Of a DNA stretch of 64,000 nucleotides, positions 1 to 10,359 are shown piece by piece. Position 1 is the stretch's first letter. Every line of letters begins with the position of its first letter. The stretch is from Heracleum sosnowskyi. Lineage: Eukaryota; Streptophyta; Magnoliopsida; Apiales; Apiaceae. The stretch is from positions 73,333,564 through 73,397,563 of the forward strand of contig CM061245.1 in NCBI GenBank assembly GCA_030848705.1. The letters are read 5' to 3'. The notes beneath the pieces are model-generated. The model was not told the DNA's origin. It did no database searches and was given only the letters and a program-made list of their open reading frames with translations. A program made the translations under genes and the position numbers.

Positions 1-1
1 A

Positions 2-585
2 CTTTGGTTTTTCAACATCTGCACCGGATGCAAGGGAAAAATTGAAATGAAAGAAAAAAACTTTATCTGCGAAAAATGCAATAGAAGAATACCTCAACCG
101 GAGAAAAAGTATAGACATATTTACAATAGAAAGAATACCTCTTTCTAACTAATGTTCCACTATTCATATACATAACAGTAATTGTACAAATATACAGGTT
201 CCAATTGGCTATTGTGGCTTCTGACGAAACAGCTGAAATGGAAATTTCCTTAGGAGATCGTGAAGTTCGTACTCTAATTGGACAAAGAGCACATACAGGC
301 CTGAAAGAGGTATTCCCTTAAAATTGTTTCATACTATATTAAAGTAATATACTAACTCCTGATTTCAAATACCAGAATAAAAACAAAATTACGTTCCCAA
401 AGATTCTACAAACATTGACAAAGAAGAATGTAACAATACAACTACTCATCAAGGAAGATAATGTTCTTAACAAAGCACCAATGTACTGGGCCTCAAATAT
501 TTGCAATGGATTCTACATACCAGAGGATGACACAACTCAAACAACACAAACAATGCAACAGACAACATCTCAAGTAAGTCAATAA
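2..585 (+). CDS. RPA70-like OB-fold protein, 3' exons (partial)
   Basis: The first exon (2-108) encodes WFFNICTGCK, then CEKCNRR, giving a C-x2-C...C-x2-C zinc ribbon as in the C-terminal DNA-binding domain of replication protein A large subunits. A GT donor at 109 and an AG acceptor at 196-197 join in frame to an exon at 198-309 (QLAIVASDETAEMEISLGD), and a second intron (310-375) leads to 376-573 or a stop at 583-585. A consensus GTAAGT at 574 means another exon is possible. RPA large subunits bind single-stranded DNA; plants have many RPA1-like genes and some Helitrons carry them. The 5' part lies outside the window, so gene versus Helitron cargo cannot be decided. Splice sites are read by eye. 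Confidence 0.55.
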
Positions 586-1734
586 AACGTAGTATTATTT
601 CATTTCAAGTCATTTTAGAAACGAAAATTAATCGCACGTTTGTGTAACAACCATCATCATCAACACACCACATTGAGGTGTATAATGTTTTCAATATTAC
701 TGAATGTAGTTCGTTGATTTTACATTTACACCCTTGTCATTATTAAATGTGATGTCTTATTAAGATTGCTGATTACGAGGTATGGTAGTTTAGGTTGACT
801 ATTGAATGTAATATTAAGTTTATTTTACCCTAAGTAATAAGTTTATCAAATTTGACAGAAATCTCTACAATTTCAATCTGAAATATGTAAACCACGTCTT
901 TAAATAGTTAATATCATAATTAGTATAATTATTAGTCACTAAAATTCTTCAACTTTCACTCATATTATTAATTTGAGTTATTAGCTAAAAAGTTCATTTT
1001 TTTTATTTAATCTTTTATGATTATGTTATCTAATATAATAGCATAACCAATTTTTTTAATTATGAAAATTCGTACGTTTATCTAGTCATCTTTAAATTTC
1101 AATATATTAATTATACAATATATAGCTAAAAAGTATAACAAAAATATAAGTATTTTGTAATTTAATTTTTTATATTATTTACTAATATCACTATAATTTT
1201 ACATCTTTCAAGTGTTATCACCAACTTCTTTTTCCCAGTAATTTTAAACAAAAATACATATGTTTTGTAGGTTATGGACCGTATGTTAAGTGTCATATGG
1301 TGTTTTGCAAACATAATAGCACATTAATATTTAATAATTCTAAAAATATTGTCATTAAATATTTTTTTTGGTGAAATGAAAATATGATTTAATTATTTGT
1401 TTCTATTCAAAGAAAACTAATTATTTTTTATTTCAATTCTTCATATGTATAAATTTATCATTTTTAATTGTTATTTTAGTTGTTATTATATTTTTGCATA
1501 AGATTTCGTATTTTTCTAATTTTAAAATTATTGAATTTTGTATTATTTAACTCAATACCTTAGTCATACTATATATTATTAATTTCTACATTTTTCAAGA
1601 TAAATTGTAAAATAATATCCATAAATCTTATTCATAATTTTTGAAATTTTGGAGTAATTTAACAATTTCTTTAGTTTCTATTGAATATTATTTGAAGTAT
1701 AATTATTTATACTATTTGTAAATGATAAATTTGC
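586..1734. other. AT-rich intergenic DNA
   Basis: About 1.1 kb of strongly AT-rich sequence with short A and T runs. I see no coding stretch, RNA gene or clear repeat in it. Confidence 0.6.
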
Positions 1735-1973
1735 CCTGACGACCAAAGCATCTTAACCCTCGAAAAAGGATGTTATCCAAGCGCATTTCAAGTAATTGGA
1801 GTAAAACTTGAGTTGTTGACCCCTTGGCTTTGCCAGCGATACGAACGTATTTAAGTAATTGTCGTTCTGTAAGACCATAATGAAAACACAACTTTTATTT
1901 TTCTTCTAAACAAATACGATATTGAGATTTTTTACTGTATTTTTTTGAAACGAGGTCCCCGATAACGCGACAT
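1735..1973 (-). pseudogene. rps4: Nuclear plastid DNA insert (NUPT): decayed rps4 5' part
   Basis: Read on the minus strand from 1973, the sequence starts MSRYRGPRFKKI, jumps to KKSQYRI and continues through YGLTERQLLKYVRIAGKAKG and LLQLLEMRLDNILFR, which is chloroplast ribosomal protein S4. About 25 codons between FKKI and KKSQY are missing, which is an internal deletion. A TAA replaces the expected glutamine codon after EEK, and two conserved arginines read as Cys (TGT for CGT), which are C-to-T changes. A GGAG sits just upstream of the start, as in plastid genes. Homology fades after ILFR. It is a dead organellar fragment in nuclear DNA, not a working gene. Confidence 0.85.
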
Positions 1974-2111
1974 AAAGACTCCTTATTCTTATTTATATTT
2001 TTATATTGAATTCTTATGATGAAATTTCATTTTACAAAATAAACCTAAACTAAAAGTGAACTAAATGATAAATGAAGCGAAGTTTGCGGAAGTGCCTTGG
2101 AGAAGAGCGTT

Positions 2112-3168
2112 TGTTGGGATTTATGGGTGATAGCATAGAAACAACTTAACTTTGTATAAACTTAATTTTTAAATTAAGTAGAACATACTGTCACAACCAA
2201 AGTATGTTCTTGTAATCAGTATTCAATGTTATCTTAATTGTGTAATTTGGAAGAAGTTCACTTGCTGTGTTCAAGCCTCAAAGAATGCATATTAGATGAC
2301 AGCATGAATAAAGGTTACTGTCATAAGCATTGACAGTAAGATTACAAGAAGACAGAATGTTGCAAGTCACGACAGCATATTCACTCTGACAACAACATTG
2401 GCGGAAGACTACGCGACAACAACTTTAGCCCTCGACAACAAGTTTGGGAACCTCGACAACACTCTATGCGGGGAACTCTTACTGTCACCAAAAGAAAATT
2501 CCTGTGACAGCAAGCTATGCGGCAAAAGTAACTATCTCGAGAAAGATCCTTGTTCTAGGTATCTTCTCAGTCAAATCCCGTGACAGTTTCAATGTTCAAG
2601 AAACAGGCGTGTTGCAGTATCCCTAAGCTGCACCAAGTCTGCAAGACTACGACAGAAGCTTCAAGCACTACAAAACAAAAGCGAATCAATTCAAAGAGTA
2701 AGGTCAAGTCTCTATTTGCTGAATTGTTTTAGCTGGAAATAGAATGAATCTAGGTTGCTTTCTTTGTAATGTATATCTGACATGTTAGCAATTTAGGAAT
2801 GTCACATGGGTAGGCAATCTGTAAGAAACTGCCACTTGATAATGACAACAGCTTCACAAACCCGTGCTGACAGTGATAGGATTAGTTTATACTTAGACTA
2901 TCAATTCATTCTAGAAATGTAACTAAGACAAGTAAGTGTCTTGAAGAAAAACCGAAGCTCAAGAATTCTCTCTTGAGGTTGTAGCAACAGTTTGCAAAAT
3001 AAATAAAACATTTATTTTATGAATCCTGTCTTTTCGATTATACTGTTTGTGAATGCATACATAATATTGATAACATTAAATCTTAGTTTTGGTTGTTGAA
3101 ACTGAGATTGAATTTTATCAGTATTGCATTCATCCCCCCCCCCCTTCTGCAATACACGAGGACCAACA
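2112..3168 (+). repeat. E1 5' LTR
   Basis: Starts TGTTGGGATT and ends CCAACA just before the PBS. It carries 8 exact copies of CTGTCA or TGACAG. Near its end a stem GTATTGCA (3121-3128) pairs with TGCAATAC (3148-3155) around a loop TTCAT-C(n)-TTC. Short ORFs inside it (for example 2398-2583) are chance frames repeated in the 3' LTR. Confidence 0.95.
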
Positions 3169-3170
3169 AC

Positions 3171-3182
3171 TGGTATTAGAGC
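3171..3182 (+). promoter_or_regulatory. E1 primer-binding site
   Basis: TGGTATTAGAGC lies two bases after the LTR. It is the common Copia primer site complementary to the 3' end of initiator tRNA-Met (TGGTATCAGAGC) with one C-to-T change. Confidence 0.85.
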
Positions 3183-3219
3183 AAACAGATTAACATACAT
3201 ATCTGAGATCACGACGACA

Positions 3220-5838
3220 ATGCAGAAATCAAACAGTATCAAGATCCCAGCTTTTGATAAAGAGAACTACAACATTTGGAAAAGAAAGATCTTGTTGTTT
3301 ATCAAAGCTGCGAATCCACTATACCCAGGTATTCTCGAGAATGGTCCTTTCATTCCAAGAAAGGAAATTGAAGCCACAACAGTAAATGGTGAAGTCATTC
3401 CTGCACATTGGGTTCCCAAAGATCCTTCAGAAATTTTGGAACCTGAGAAGGAGAAAATGGTGCTAGATGATCACTTGCAACTCATCTTGCTCGATTCTCT
3501 CACGTTGGATAAAGCCATGTGTGGAAGTGTGATAAGCTGCACATCTGCCAAGGAGATGTGGATCAGGTTAGGTTTACTATGTGAAGGAAGTGAAGAAGTT
3601 AAGGGCGATCAAAGGCAAATACTGATATCACAATATGAGGCATTCATGGCTAAGCCTGGTGAAGACTTAACTTCCATGTTTGAAAGATTCAGTAAGCTCT
3701 TAACTGAACTACAGATACATGGCAAGTACTATGACAGAAAAGAATTGAATGTCAAGTTCCTGCTTACACTGCCTGATCACCTTGAACACAAGACAACAGC
3801 CATACGAGAAGGAAGAGATCTCAACAATATAACCTTTGAGACACTTTATGGCATTCTGAAATCTTATGAATTTGAACTCTTTCAAAAGAGAGCCATACAA
3901 AGTGGAACAAGGAACAAGATGGCTAATACGTCAAGTGCCTTAGTAGCACATGTGCCAAGGATCACACAGCCAAGTGAAGTACTACAAATCACACAACCAA
4001 CCCCTGCACAATCCTTGAAGATAGAAGAGGTTGTTGAAGATGATGAGAAAGTAGTACTACAACTCAAGGATGTGGAAGATGAAGACTTCTACACAATGGA
4101 AGAACTGGAAAGCATGGACAACCCTACTATGGCTTACATGGCCAAAAAGTTCAAGAACTTTAGGTTCAAGAAGGATAGGTCATTTAGGCCCCAAGGCCAA
4201 GCATCCAAGTTCAACAAGGGAAGTTCATCAAAGGCTGCTGTGGGAAGCTCAACCAAGGGAGGATACAAGACTGGATTTGTGGATAGGTCAAAGTTCAAGT
4301 GTTACAACTGTGGTGAACCTGGTCATTTTGCTACTGAATGTAAAAGACCCAAACAGGTTCAAAGGTTTGAGAAAGGAACTGGTGGATACTTTAAGAAGAA
4401 TCAAGGTAGAGCTTATGTAGCAGAAGGAAAGTGTTGGGATGAGTCTGATGATGAAGAAGAAGAAGAATATGTCAACCTAGCTCTCATGGCTAGCACTGAT
4501 GAAGTAACATCAACATCTTCAAGTCAGGTACCTTCACTTGTCCTACTTGATATGTCCATTGATGAGTATAAGAAAACCATTAAAGACTTAAGTGCTGAAA
4601 TGTTCAATGTCTATACTAGCTTATCTGCTGCTAATGAGGAAATCACTAGGCTGAGTAAGCTAAATGAAACACTAAAGTCTGAAAATGCTTCTCTTGTTCT
4701 CAAAACCAGTTCACTAGACTCTTTAGCTCAGGAGAATGCTAGATTTAAAAATGAATTAAAATGTGCTAAAGAAGTTGAGGAATTCCTGAGGAATGAGATT
4801 GCTGAAAATGAATTCAAGATTAAGGCTTATAAAAACTCATCCAAGATAGTTCAGGATTATAATGATAAGCTTACAGAAAATCAGACAGTTGGTATAGGTT
4901 TTTCATATGATAGAAGACCTGGAAAGGAAACTGTGATTCAAGATTGTTCTGGAAATGCTACTGTCAAACCCACCATTCTCAAGAAGGTTAAAACTCCTAT
5001 TTTCAAAGCTGCAGAAATTGAGTTTGATGAAGAAGCCATGCTCATCAAACAAGAAATTCTTGATGAGGATGAAGGTGTTGACAGCACATCTAAGGATGGA
5101 AAGGATACTGTCACAATCCCCAAGACAGTAAACTTACCAAGCAATCAGACAGTAAGTTCAAAAGATGCTGTCACTATTGGCAAGACAGTATCTTCCAAAG
5201 ATGCTGTCAAGAATGTTTCCAAGACAGTAACTTCCGAACCTTCTGTCAAGACAGTTGGAATAAAAGGTACTGTCAAGGAAAGTTCGACAGCAACTTCTGA
5301 ACACACTGTCAATCCAGTAACTCCCAAGTCTAAGAATAGGAATGGAAAGGTAGGTGTCAATAAAGGAAATGGATACACTAATGTTGGAGGTGCTTCTAGG
5401 AAACTATGCAATAATTGTGGATCTTCACATCATTTAACACATGTTTGTAATAAACCAATTGAGGATAAAATCAATACTACTGAACTCAATGGTAACTTAC
5501 ACAGAACCCCTCTTATGCATAGAACTATGAGTGTCTGCAATAACATTGAATGTATGCCATGCAAGATCACTGCCATGAGTACATGCTTTAACTTACCTAT
5601 TCTCACTACTGAAAAATGTTCATACATGCACACTGTTGAGACTTCTGAGCCTGCTAGCAACAGAAAAAAGGCTTCATCCACTAAGAAAAGGACCAAGTCC
5701 AATTCTAAACCTAAGTGGGTGAAAAGAGAAGTCAAACATGAGGTTTTTAATGATGCTTATGATTTTATGACTGGAAGAAACTCAGGAGACACTAAAGCTG
5801 CAGGACCCAACAAGGATTGGGTACCATATGCAACCTAA
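3220..5838 (+). CDS. E1 Gag (Copia, 872 codons)
   Basis: The start is placed at the ATG at 3220 (MQKSNSIKIPAFDKENYNIW); the open frame extends upstream into the LTR but that part is not Gag-like. Residues about 75-215 are the Copia Gag/UBN2 core. A zinc knuckle CYNCGEPGHFATEC lies at codons about 361-374 and binds the RNA genome in this family. The middle is acidic and coiled-coil-like. A second Cys/His cluster, CNNCGSSHHLTHVC, starts at 5407, and a CNNIECMPC motif follows. Between 5081 and 5310 the protein repeats KDTV, KDAV and KTV because the DNA repeats ACTGTCA and GACAGT. The ORF is long for a Copia Gag, as in Sireviruses. It ends in TAA, 12 bases before pol in the same frame. Confidence 0.9.
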   Translation: MQKSNSIKIPAFDKENYNIWKRKILLFIKAANPLYPGILENGPFIPRKEIEATTVNGEVIPAHWVPKDPSEILEPEKEKMVLDDHLQLILLDSLTLDKAMCGSVISCTSAKEMWIRLGLLCEGSEEVKGDQRQILISQYEAFMAKPGEDLTSMFERFSKLLTELQIHGKYYDRKELNVKFLLTLPDHLEHKTTAIREGRDLNNITFETLYGILKSYEFELFQKRAIQSGTRNKMANTSSALVAHVPRITQPSEVLQITQPTPAQSLKIEEVVEDDEKVVLQLKDVEDEDFYTMEELESMDNPTMAYMAKKFKNFRFKKDRSFRPQGQASKFNKGSSSKAAVGSSTKGGYKTGFVDRSKFKCYNCGEPGHFATECKRPKQVQRFEKGTGGYFKKNQGRAYVAEGKCWDESDDEEEEEYVNLALMASTDEVTSTSSSQVPSLVLLDMSIDEYKKTIKDLSAEMFNVYTSLSAANEEITRLSKLNETLKSENASLVLKTSSLDSLAQENARFKNELKCAKEVEEFLRNEIAENEFKIKAYKNSSKIVQDYNDKLTENQTVGIGFSYDRRPGKETVIQDCSGNATVKPTILKKVKTPIFKAAEIEFDEEAMLIKQEILDEDEGVDSTSKDGKDTVTIPKTVNLPSNQTVSSKDAVTIGKTVSSKDAVKNVSKTVTSEPSVKTVGIKGTVKESSTATSEHTVNPVTPKSKNRNGKVGVNKGNGYTNVGGASRKLCNNCGSSHHLTHVCNKPIEDKINTTELNGNLHRTPLMHRTMSVCNNIECMPCKITAMSTCFNLPILTTEKCSYMHTVETSEPASNRKKASSTKKRTKSNSKPKWVKREVKHEVFNDAYDFMTGRNSGDTKAAGPNKDWVPYAT

Positions 5839-5850
5839 ACACATTCTGTT

Positions 5851-8243
5851 TTGCAGGGCAAGAAGAAAGGTCAAGTCATGTGGATTATTGACAGTGGTTG
5901 CTCAAGACACATGACAGGTGATAAAGCCCTGTTATCACACTATGTAGAGAAAGCTGGCCCAATCATAACCTTTGGAGACAACATCAAGGGTTACACAGTG
6001 GGATATGGCTTTTTGGAAATTGGAAATGTTGTCATTGAAGATATTTCTCTTGTGGATGGATTGAAGCACAATCTACTCAGTGTCAGCCAATTCAGTGACA
6101 GGGGATTCAAGGTTGATTTTGATATGATGCTGTGTAACATCTATCACAAGAAGGATGGAAGCCTCTCTCTAAAAGGGGTTAGAAAAGGAAGCTTGTTTGT
6201 TGTTGACTTAAACTCAACAAAGAAGGATAAAGTTTACTGTTTCTACAGTAAAGCAACTGTTGGTGACAGTATGCTTTGGCATAGGAAGCTCTCACATCTC
6301 AACTTCAAAACAATGAATATTTTGATGAAGAAGGAGTTAGTGAGAGGTTTGCCCCAACAGGAATTCTGTCAAGAAGGACTGTGTGAAGATTGTCAAATGG
6401 GCAAACTAAGGAGAGCTGTGCACAAGTCCAAGCAAATGAACACCAACATAGAAGCACTCAAGTTGATTCATATGTATCTTTTTGGACCAGTCAATGTACC
6501 ATCTATGGCCAAAAAGAGATATGCCTTAGTAATGGTGGATGATTACTCAAGGTACACTTGGGTGAAGTTTCTTGAATCCAAAGATGAAGCTGCTCAAGTG
6601 ATTATTGATCAAGTCAGAGTTCTTGATAGAACTCCAAACTCAAAAGTCCAAATCTTGAGGAGTGACAATGGTACAGAATTCAGAAATGCCACACTTGGAA
6701 ATTTCTGTAAAGATGAAGGAATTGTACAACAATTCTCTGCTGCAAGGACTCCACAGCAGAATGGAGTTGTAGAAAGAAAGAACAGGACTCTCATTGAAGC
6801 AGCTAGAACTATGTTGCATGATGCCAAACTACCAACATATTTCTGGGCTGAAGCTATCAACACAGCTTGTTATACTCAAAACAGAACCATGATTAACAAA
6901 ACTCATGCAAGTACACCTTACTGTCTGCTAACTGGGAAGAAACCTACTGTCAAATATTTTCATGTGTTTGGGAGCAAATGCTTTATGATGAAGGATAACC
7001 ATGAGAAGAAAGGAAAATTTGACACTAAGGCATTTGAAGGACTATTCATGGGTTACAGCACAGAAAGGACTGCCTACAGAGTTTATGTTATGGAACACGT
7101 GATTATTGAAGAGAGTGTAAATGTCACATTTGATGAAACCAAGTTTCCAGGACTGCATGAAGAAGGAAAGATGCAGACATTCAGATTTGAGAATCAAGGA
7201 TACTTGGAAGCTGAGGAAATTGTTGATGAAGAACCTAGCTTCACTCAAATTGTTGAAGTTGTCAAAGATACTGTCAATGCCACTACTGTCAACCAAACTC
7301 CAGCTCAGTCACAGATCATAACTTCTAACATTCATAACAATGATGACTCTGGAGACAATGAAGAACATGGTGAAGACAATGGAATTGGTGAGCATTCAAC
7401 TCAACAAACTGAAGCAACTGTTCCTGTACAATCAAGTAGCTTGCCCAGAATCACCAAGTGGAACAAGGATCACACAAATGACCTTATCATTGGTGACCCT
7501 ACTTCTGGAGTGAGGACAAGGAACAAAGTCTCTGCTGACTGCATGTTTTCATGCTTCCTGTCTCAAATGGAACCCAAGACAACTGATGAAGCATTGTTGG
7601 ATTCTGACTGGGTGATAGCCATGCAAGAAGAGCTAAATCAGTTTGAAAGAAACAATGTATGGAAGTTGGTTCCAAGACCTAAGGGAAAGTCAGTCATTGA
7701 GACCAAATGGGTTTTCAGAAACAAGCTTGATGAAAATGGATTAGTGACAAGAAACAAAGCAAGGCTAGTGGCTAAAGGTTACTGTCAACAGGAAGGAATA
7801 GATTATGATGAGACATTTGCACCTGTTGCAAGACTTGAAGCTATAAGAATCTTTCTAGCCTATGCTGCACACTGCAACTTCAAAGTATTTCAGATGGATG
7901 TCAAAAGTGCCTTCCTAAATGGAGAGTTGGAAGAAGAAGTGTATGTTGAACAGCCACCAGGGTTTGAGGATGCTGAAATGTATGACTTTGTATACAAACT
8001 CTTCAAGGCTTTGTATGGACTAAAGCAAGCACCCAGGGCATGGTATGACACACTTTCCACTTTTCTCTTGGAAAATCAGTTTACTAGAGGAGTTGTGGAC
8101 AAGACACTTTTCTACAAACACCATGGCAAGGACATCATTCTGTGGTACAAATCTATGTGGATGACATCTTCACTAAGCCATTGGATGAAGCAACCTTCAA
8201 CAGGTTGGTAAGTGAATTGGGAATGCTGAATCTGGTATGCTAA
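5851..8243 (+). pseudogene. E1 Pol (PR, GAG-pre-IN, IN, RT; broken)
   Basis: The frame is open from 5851 to 8211 and has no natural ATG at its head, so it is presumably made with Gag. The protease motif DSGCSRHMTG is at about 5890, the GAG-pre-integrase HRKLSHLNF at about 6280, then integrase, then RT (KTKWVFRNK to QAPRAWYD). Three defects are visible. The first catalytic Asp of integrase (H-M-D-L-F-G-P in the family) is Tyr, TAT at 6475-6477. A 2-nt excess near 8140-8146 shifts the frame just before the RT catalytic YVDD. Right after VDDI (about 8165) the sequence jumps to the end of RNase H (FTKPLD to the stop at 8241-8243), so RNase H is deleted. The enzyme set is dead. Confidence 0.92.
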
Positions 8244-8652
8244 TTTACCAAGTTTTTCTGCACTTTCAATTTTTTTTATTGAAGCTCATGACAGCAACTT
8301 CAAACCTGCTGTCAAGAGAAGTTACTGTCTACTTGGTCTATGTCTGTTATGTGACAGCATGTGTTGATTTGACTTTACATGTCTGTATTTTGTGCCAGTC
8401 TCATACTTTTAGACCCTGTATGACATTAATGTGGTTAATTGCTAAGTTTGAGAGATAAATATCTGTTCCATTGGACTTTCACACCCTTTTTGCATAAATC
8501 CATAGGTTTAAAGGAGGACACGACCATTAATTACTTATGTGGTAGTTGTATGGGTACTCTAACTGTTGACCATTAGACTTTAATCCTTAGACGGTTTTGC
8601 CTATAAATTAACCTTAGGCTTCACCAGTCTGCTCTCAGTTTTAAAGTAAATC
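8244..8652. promoter_or_regulatory. E1 spacer with TATA box upstream of a small ORF
   Basis: A non-coding spacer with three CTGTCA/TGACAG words (about 8288-8355). A TATA-like CTATAAATTA at about 8601-8610 lies about 45 bp before the ATG at 8653, with a short leader. This suggests an internal promoter for the small ORF; it is inferred from position only. Confidence 0.4.
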
Positions 8653-8913
8653 ATGGAAAACAAAGTAGGTGTTGAGTGCAAGCCTAAAACTTTGTGTGAA
8701 TCCTCCATTCGCGATGAAGTGGACGCCCTCTTTGACACTCTTGAGGACGAACTTGAGAAGGAATATGAAGAGGCTGAAGCCCTTCAAGCCAAGGAAGAAG
8801 AGAAATGTGCAAAACAGGAAGAAGAATTTCAGGCACTTCTCAAGGAAGAAGGTCGCACTGAAGAGGAGATTAAGAAAGAACTTTTGGAACTAGTTGATAA
8901 AATCATAGAATGA
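8653..8913 (+). CDS. E1 small acidic coiled-coil ORF (86 aa)
   Basis: MENKVGVECKPK starts an 86-codon ORF rich in Glu and Lys (EELEKEYEEAEAL-type heptads in the middle, ending LLELVDKIIE). It is predicted helical or coiled-coil. I do not recognise a family. It lies between pol and the env-like region, has its own TATA-like box upstream, and is followed by AATAAAAATAAAA poly(A)-signal-like sequence at about 8946, so it has the outline of an independent transcription unit. A short helical minus-strand ORF at a comparable place in E3 (59575-59760) may be its counterpart. Intact reading frame; function unknown. Confidence 0.5.
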   Translation: MENKVGVECKPKTLCESSIRDEVDALFDTLEDELEKEYEEAEALQAKEEEKCAKQEEEFQALLKEEGRTEEEIKKELLELVDKIIE

Positions 8914-9582
8914 TGTACTCAATGCTCTATTTAAATGATTTTATTAATAAAAATAAAAGTTTCCTGTTTTTGTGGTTATTGAGTTTTTGTTTTGTCTGTG
9001 TTAACTGCATAGTATCTGTGTTCAAAAGATTACATTGCTCAATCCATAATCTGTTAATTTTAGGTTAAGTTTATGAATACAGCATTCTAGAAAGTTCATG
9101 ACAGAAACAATTTTCCATCTAAAGTTACTGTCATTAAGAAGGATACTGTCTTGTGTCTATTGATAGCAACCTTCTTGACAGCAGGGAAAAACTTTCTGTC
9201 AAGACTTTTAATAGATACTGTCATTCAAGCGCTTAACGGTGACAACATGTTTTTGCGCAATAGTTTCTGTTGCGCATAACCTACTGTCACCACATCTTAT
9301 TACTGACAGATTGTTTCTAGCGCACAGGTTACTGTCAACAACAGTGGACCGTTGGAATTGGATATTCACCCCACGATTGACAGTGAATAACGGGCAGTAA
9401 CTCACGTGTTATAAGAGTGGGTTAAGACACGTTCTTTAATTCCACTTTTTGTGCACAACGTTTGAGATACCTCTATTTATTCCCCAGTTACTCAGACATA
9501 TCACTCTCATCGAACTCAAGGAAAAATACGTTTCTTCAAGCAAAAAGCCACTTTCTTACTTTCTTTTTTTCTTGAAATCTCC
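8914..9582. promoter_or_regulatory. E1 word-dense spacer with G-box and TATA
   Basis: Holds about nine copies of CTGTCA or TGACAG between 9095 and 9385, the densest non-coding cluster in E1. A G-box CACGTG (9403-9408) is followed at once by TTATAAGAG (about 9409-9417), roughly 170 bp before the ATG at 9583. This is a plausible promoter for the env-like region. Confidence 0.45.
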
Positions 9583-10359
9583 ATGGCACCCAAACAGACT
9601 CTCTCTCAAACAAACTTCGCTGGAATCTTTTCCCCAAATGATGCTGGTGAAGGTTTCAAAGGACTAGTGTTTTTCATGAACAAGTCCTATCTCGGCTCTG
9701 CCATTACCTCAACCCCCATTCTCGACTTAGACAGAATTGAGGCATTTTGGCAAACTGCTGTTGCTCAAACGGAGGGTGAGAACCCATCCATTCAATTCAC
9801 AATCAATGGGCAACACTACATTCTTGCAGCTGAGGTCATCAATACTGCTCTTGGAATTACACTTCAAGAAGGCAGAAATTTTGCTGAACTTGCTAATGAT
9901 GACTCTCTCAAGAAGCTCTTCTTGAAGATTGGGTATGCAGGCCCTATTCTTGAAGAGGGCACAACCAAATGGTATCCGTCTGGTGAAATGGATAGGAAGC
10001 ATCTGCGAAAGGAGTGAAGTATGATTTTTGATGTCATGGTCAAGGTGTTCTCTACCAAGTCCACAGGCTGGAATGGAATACCCTCCTACATCAAGAAACT
10101 GACACATTCTCTTGTCCATGGATACAAGGTGAATGTTGGAGCTCTCCTCGTGGCACACCTCAGGGCTGCCATAGGTAAGAAGGTATCAATCTACCCTCGC
10201 TTTCTTATGATGTGCATTAATTCATTCTGTGATTTTAATAATGATGCCCCTCGTTTAGAGGCTTGCTCAGTTTTGAAAAAGAACACACACACACACACTG
10301 TTATCCTCACAGAATCTCAATGCACATATTCCACTTTGTTTCACTCAGCACATGGTTGA
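9583..10359 (+). pseudogene. E1 env-like region, part 1 (plant transposon-type domain)
   Basis: ATG at 9583 (MAPKQTLSQTNFAGIF). The protein resembles the domain found in plant retroelement third ORFs annotated as putative plant transposon or env-like protein (LDLDRIEAFW, NGQHYILAAEVINTALGI, VNVGALLVAHLRAAIGK, YPRFLMMCINS). A TGA at 10015-10017 interrupts the same frame, and the frame reopens directly. After an (AC)n run at about 10283-10298 the frame is lost and the long continuation lies one frame over (10352). It has no recognisable membrane segment, so calling it an envelope protein is convention, not evidence. Confidence 0.6.

Noticed and set aside
3124..3219. Upstream extension of the E1 gag frame
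   Set aside because: It runs through the LTR end and PBS; the Gag-like sequence starts at the ATG at 3220.
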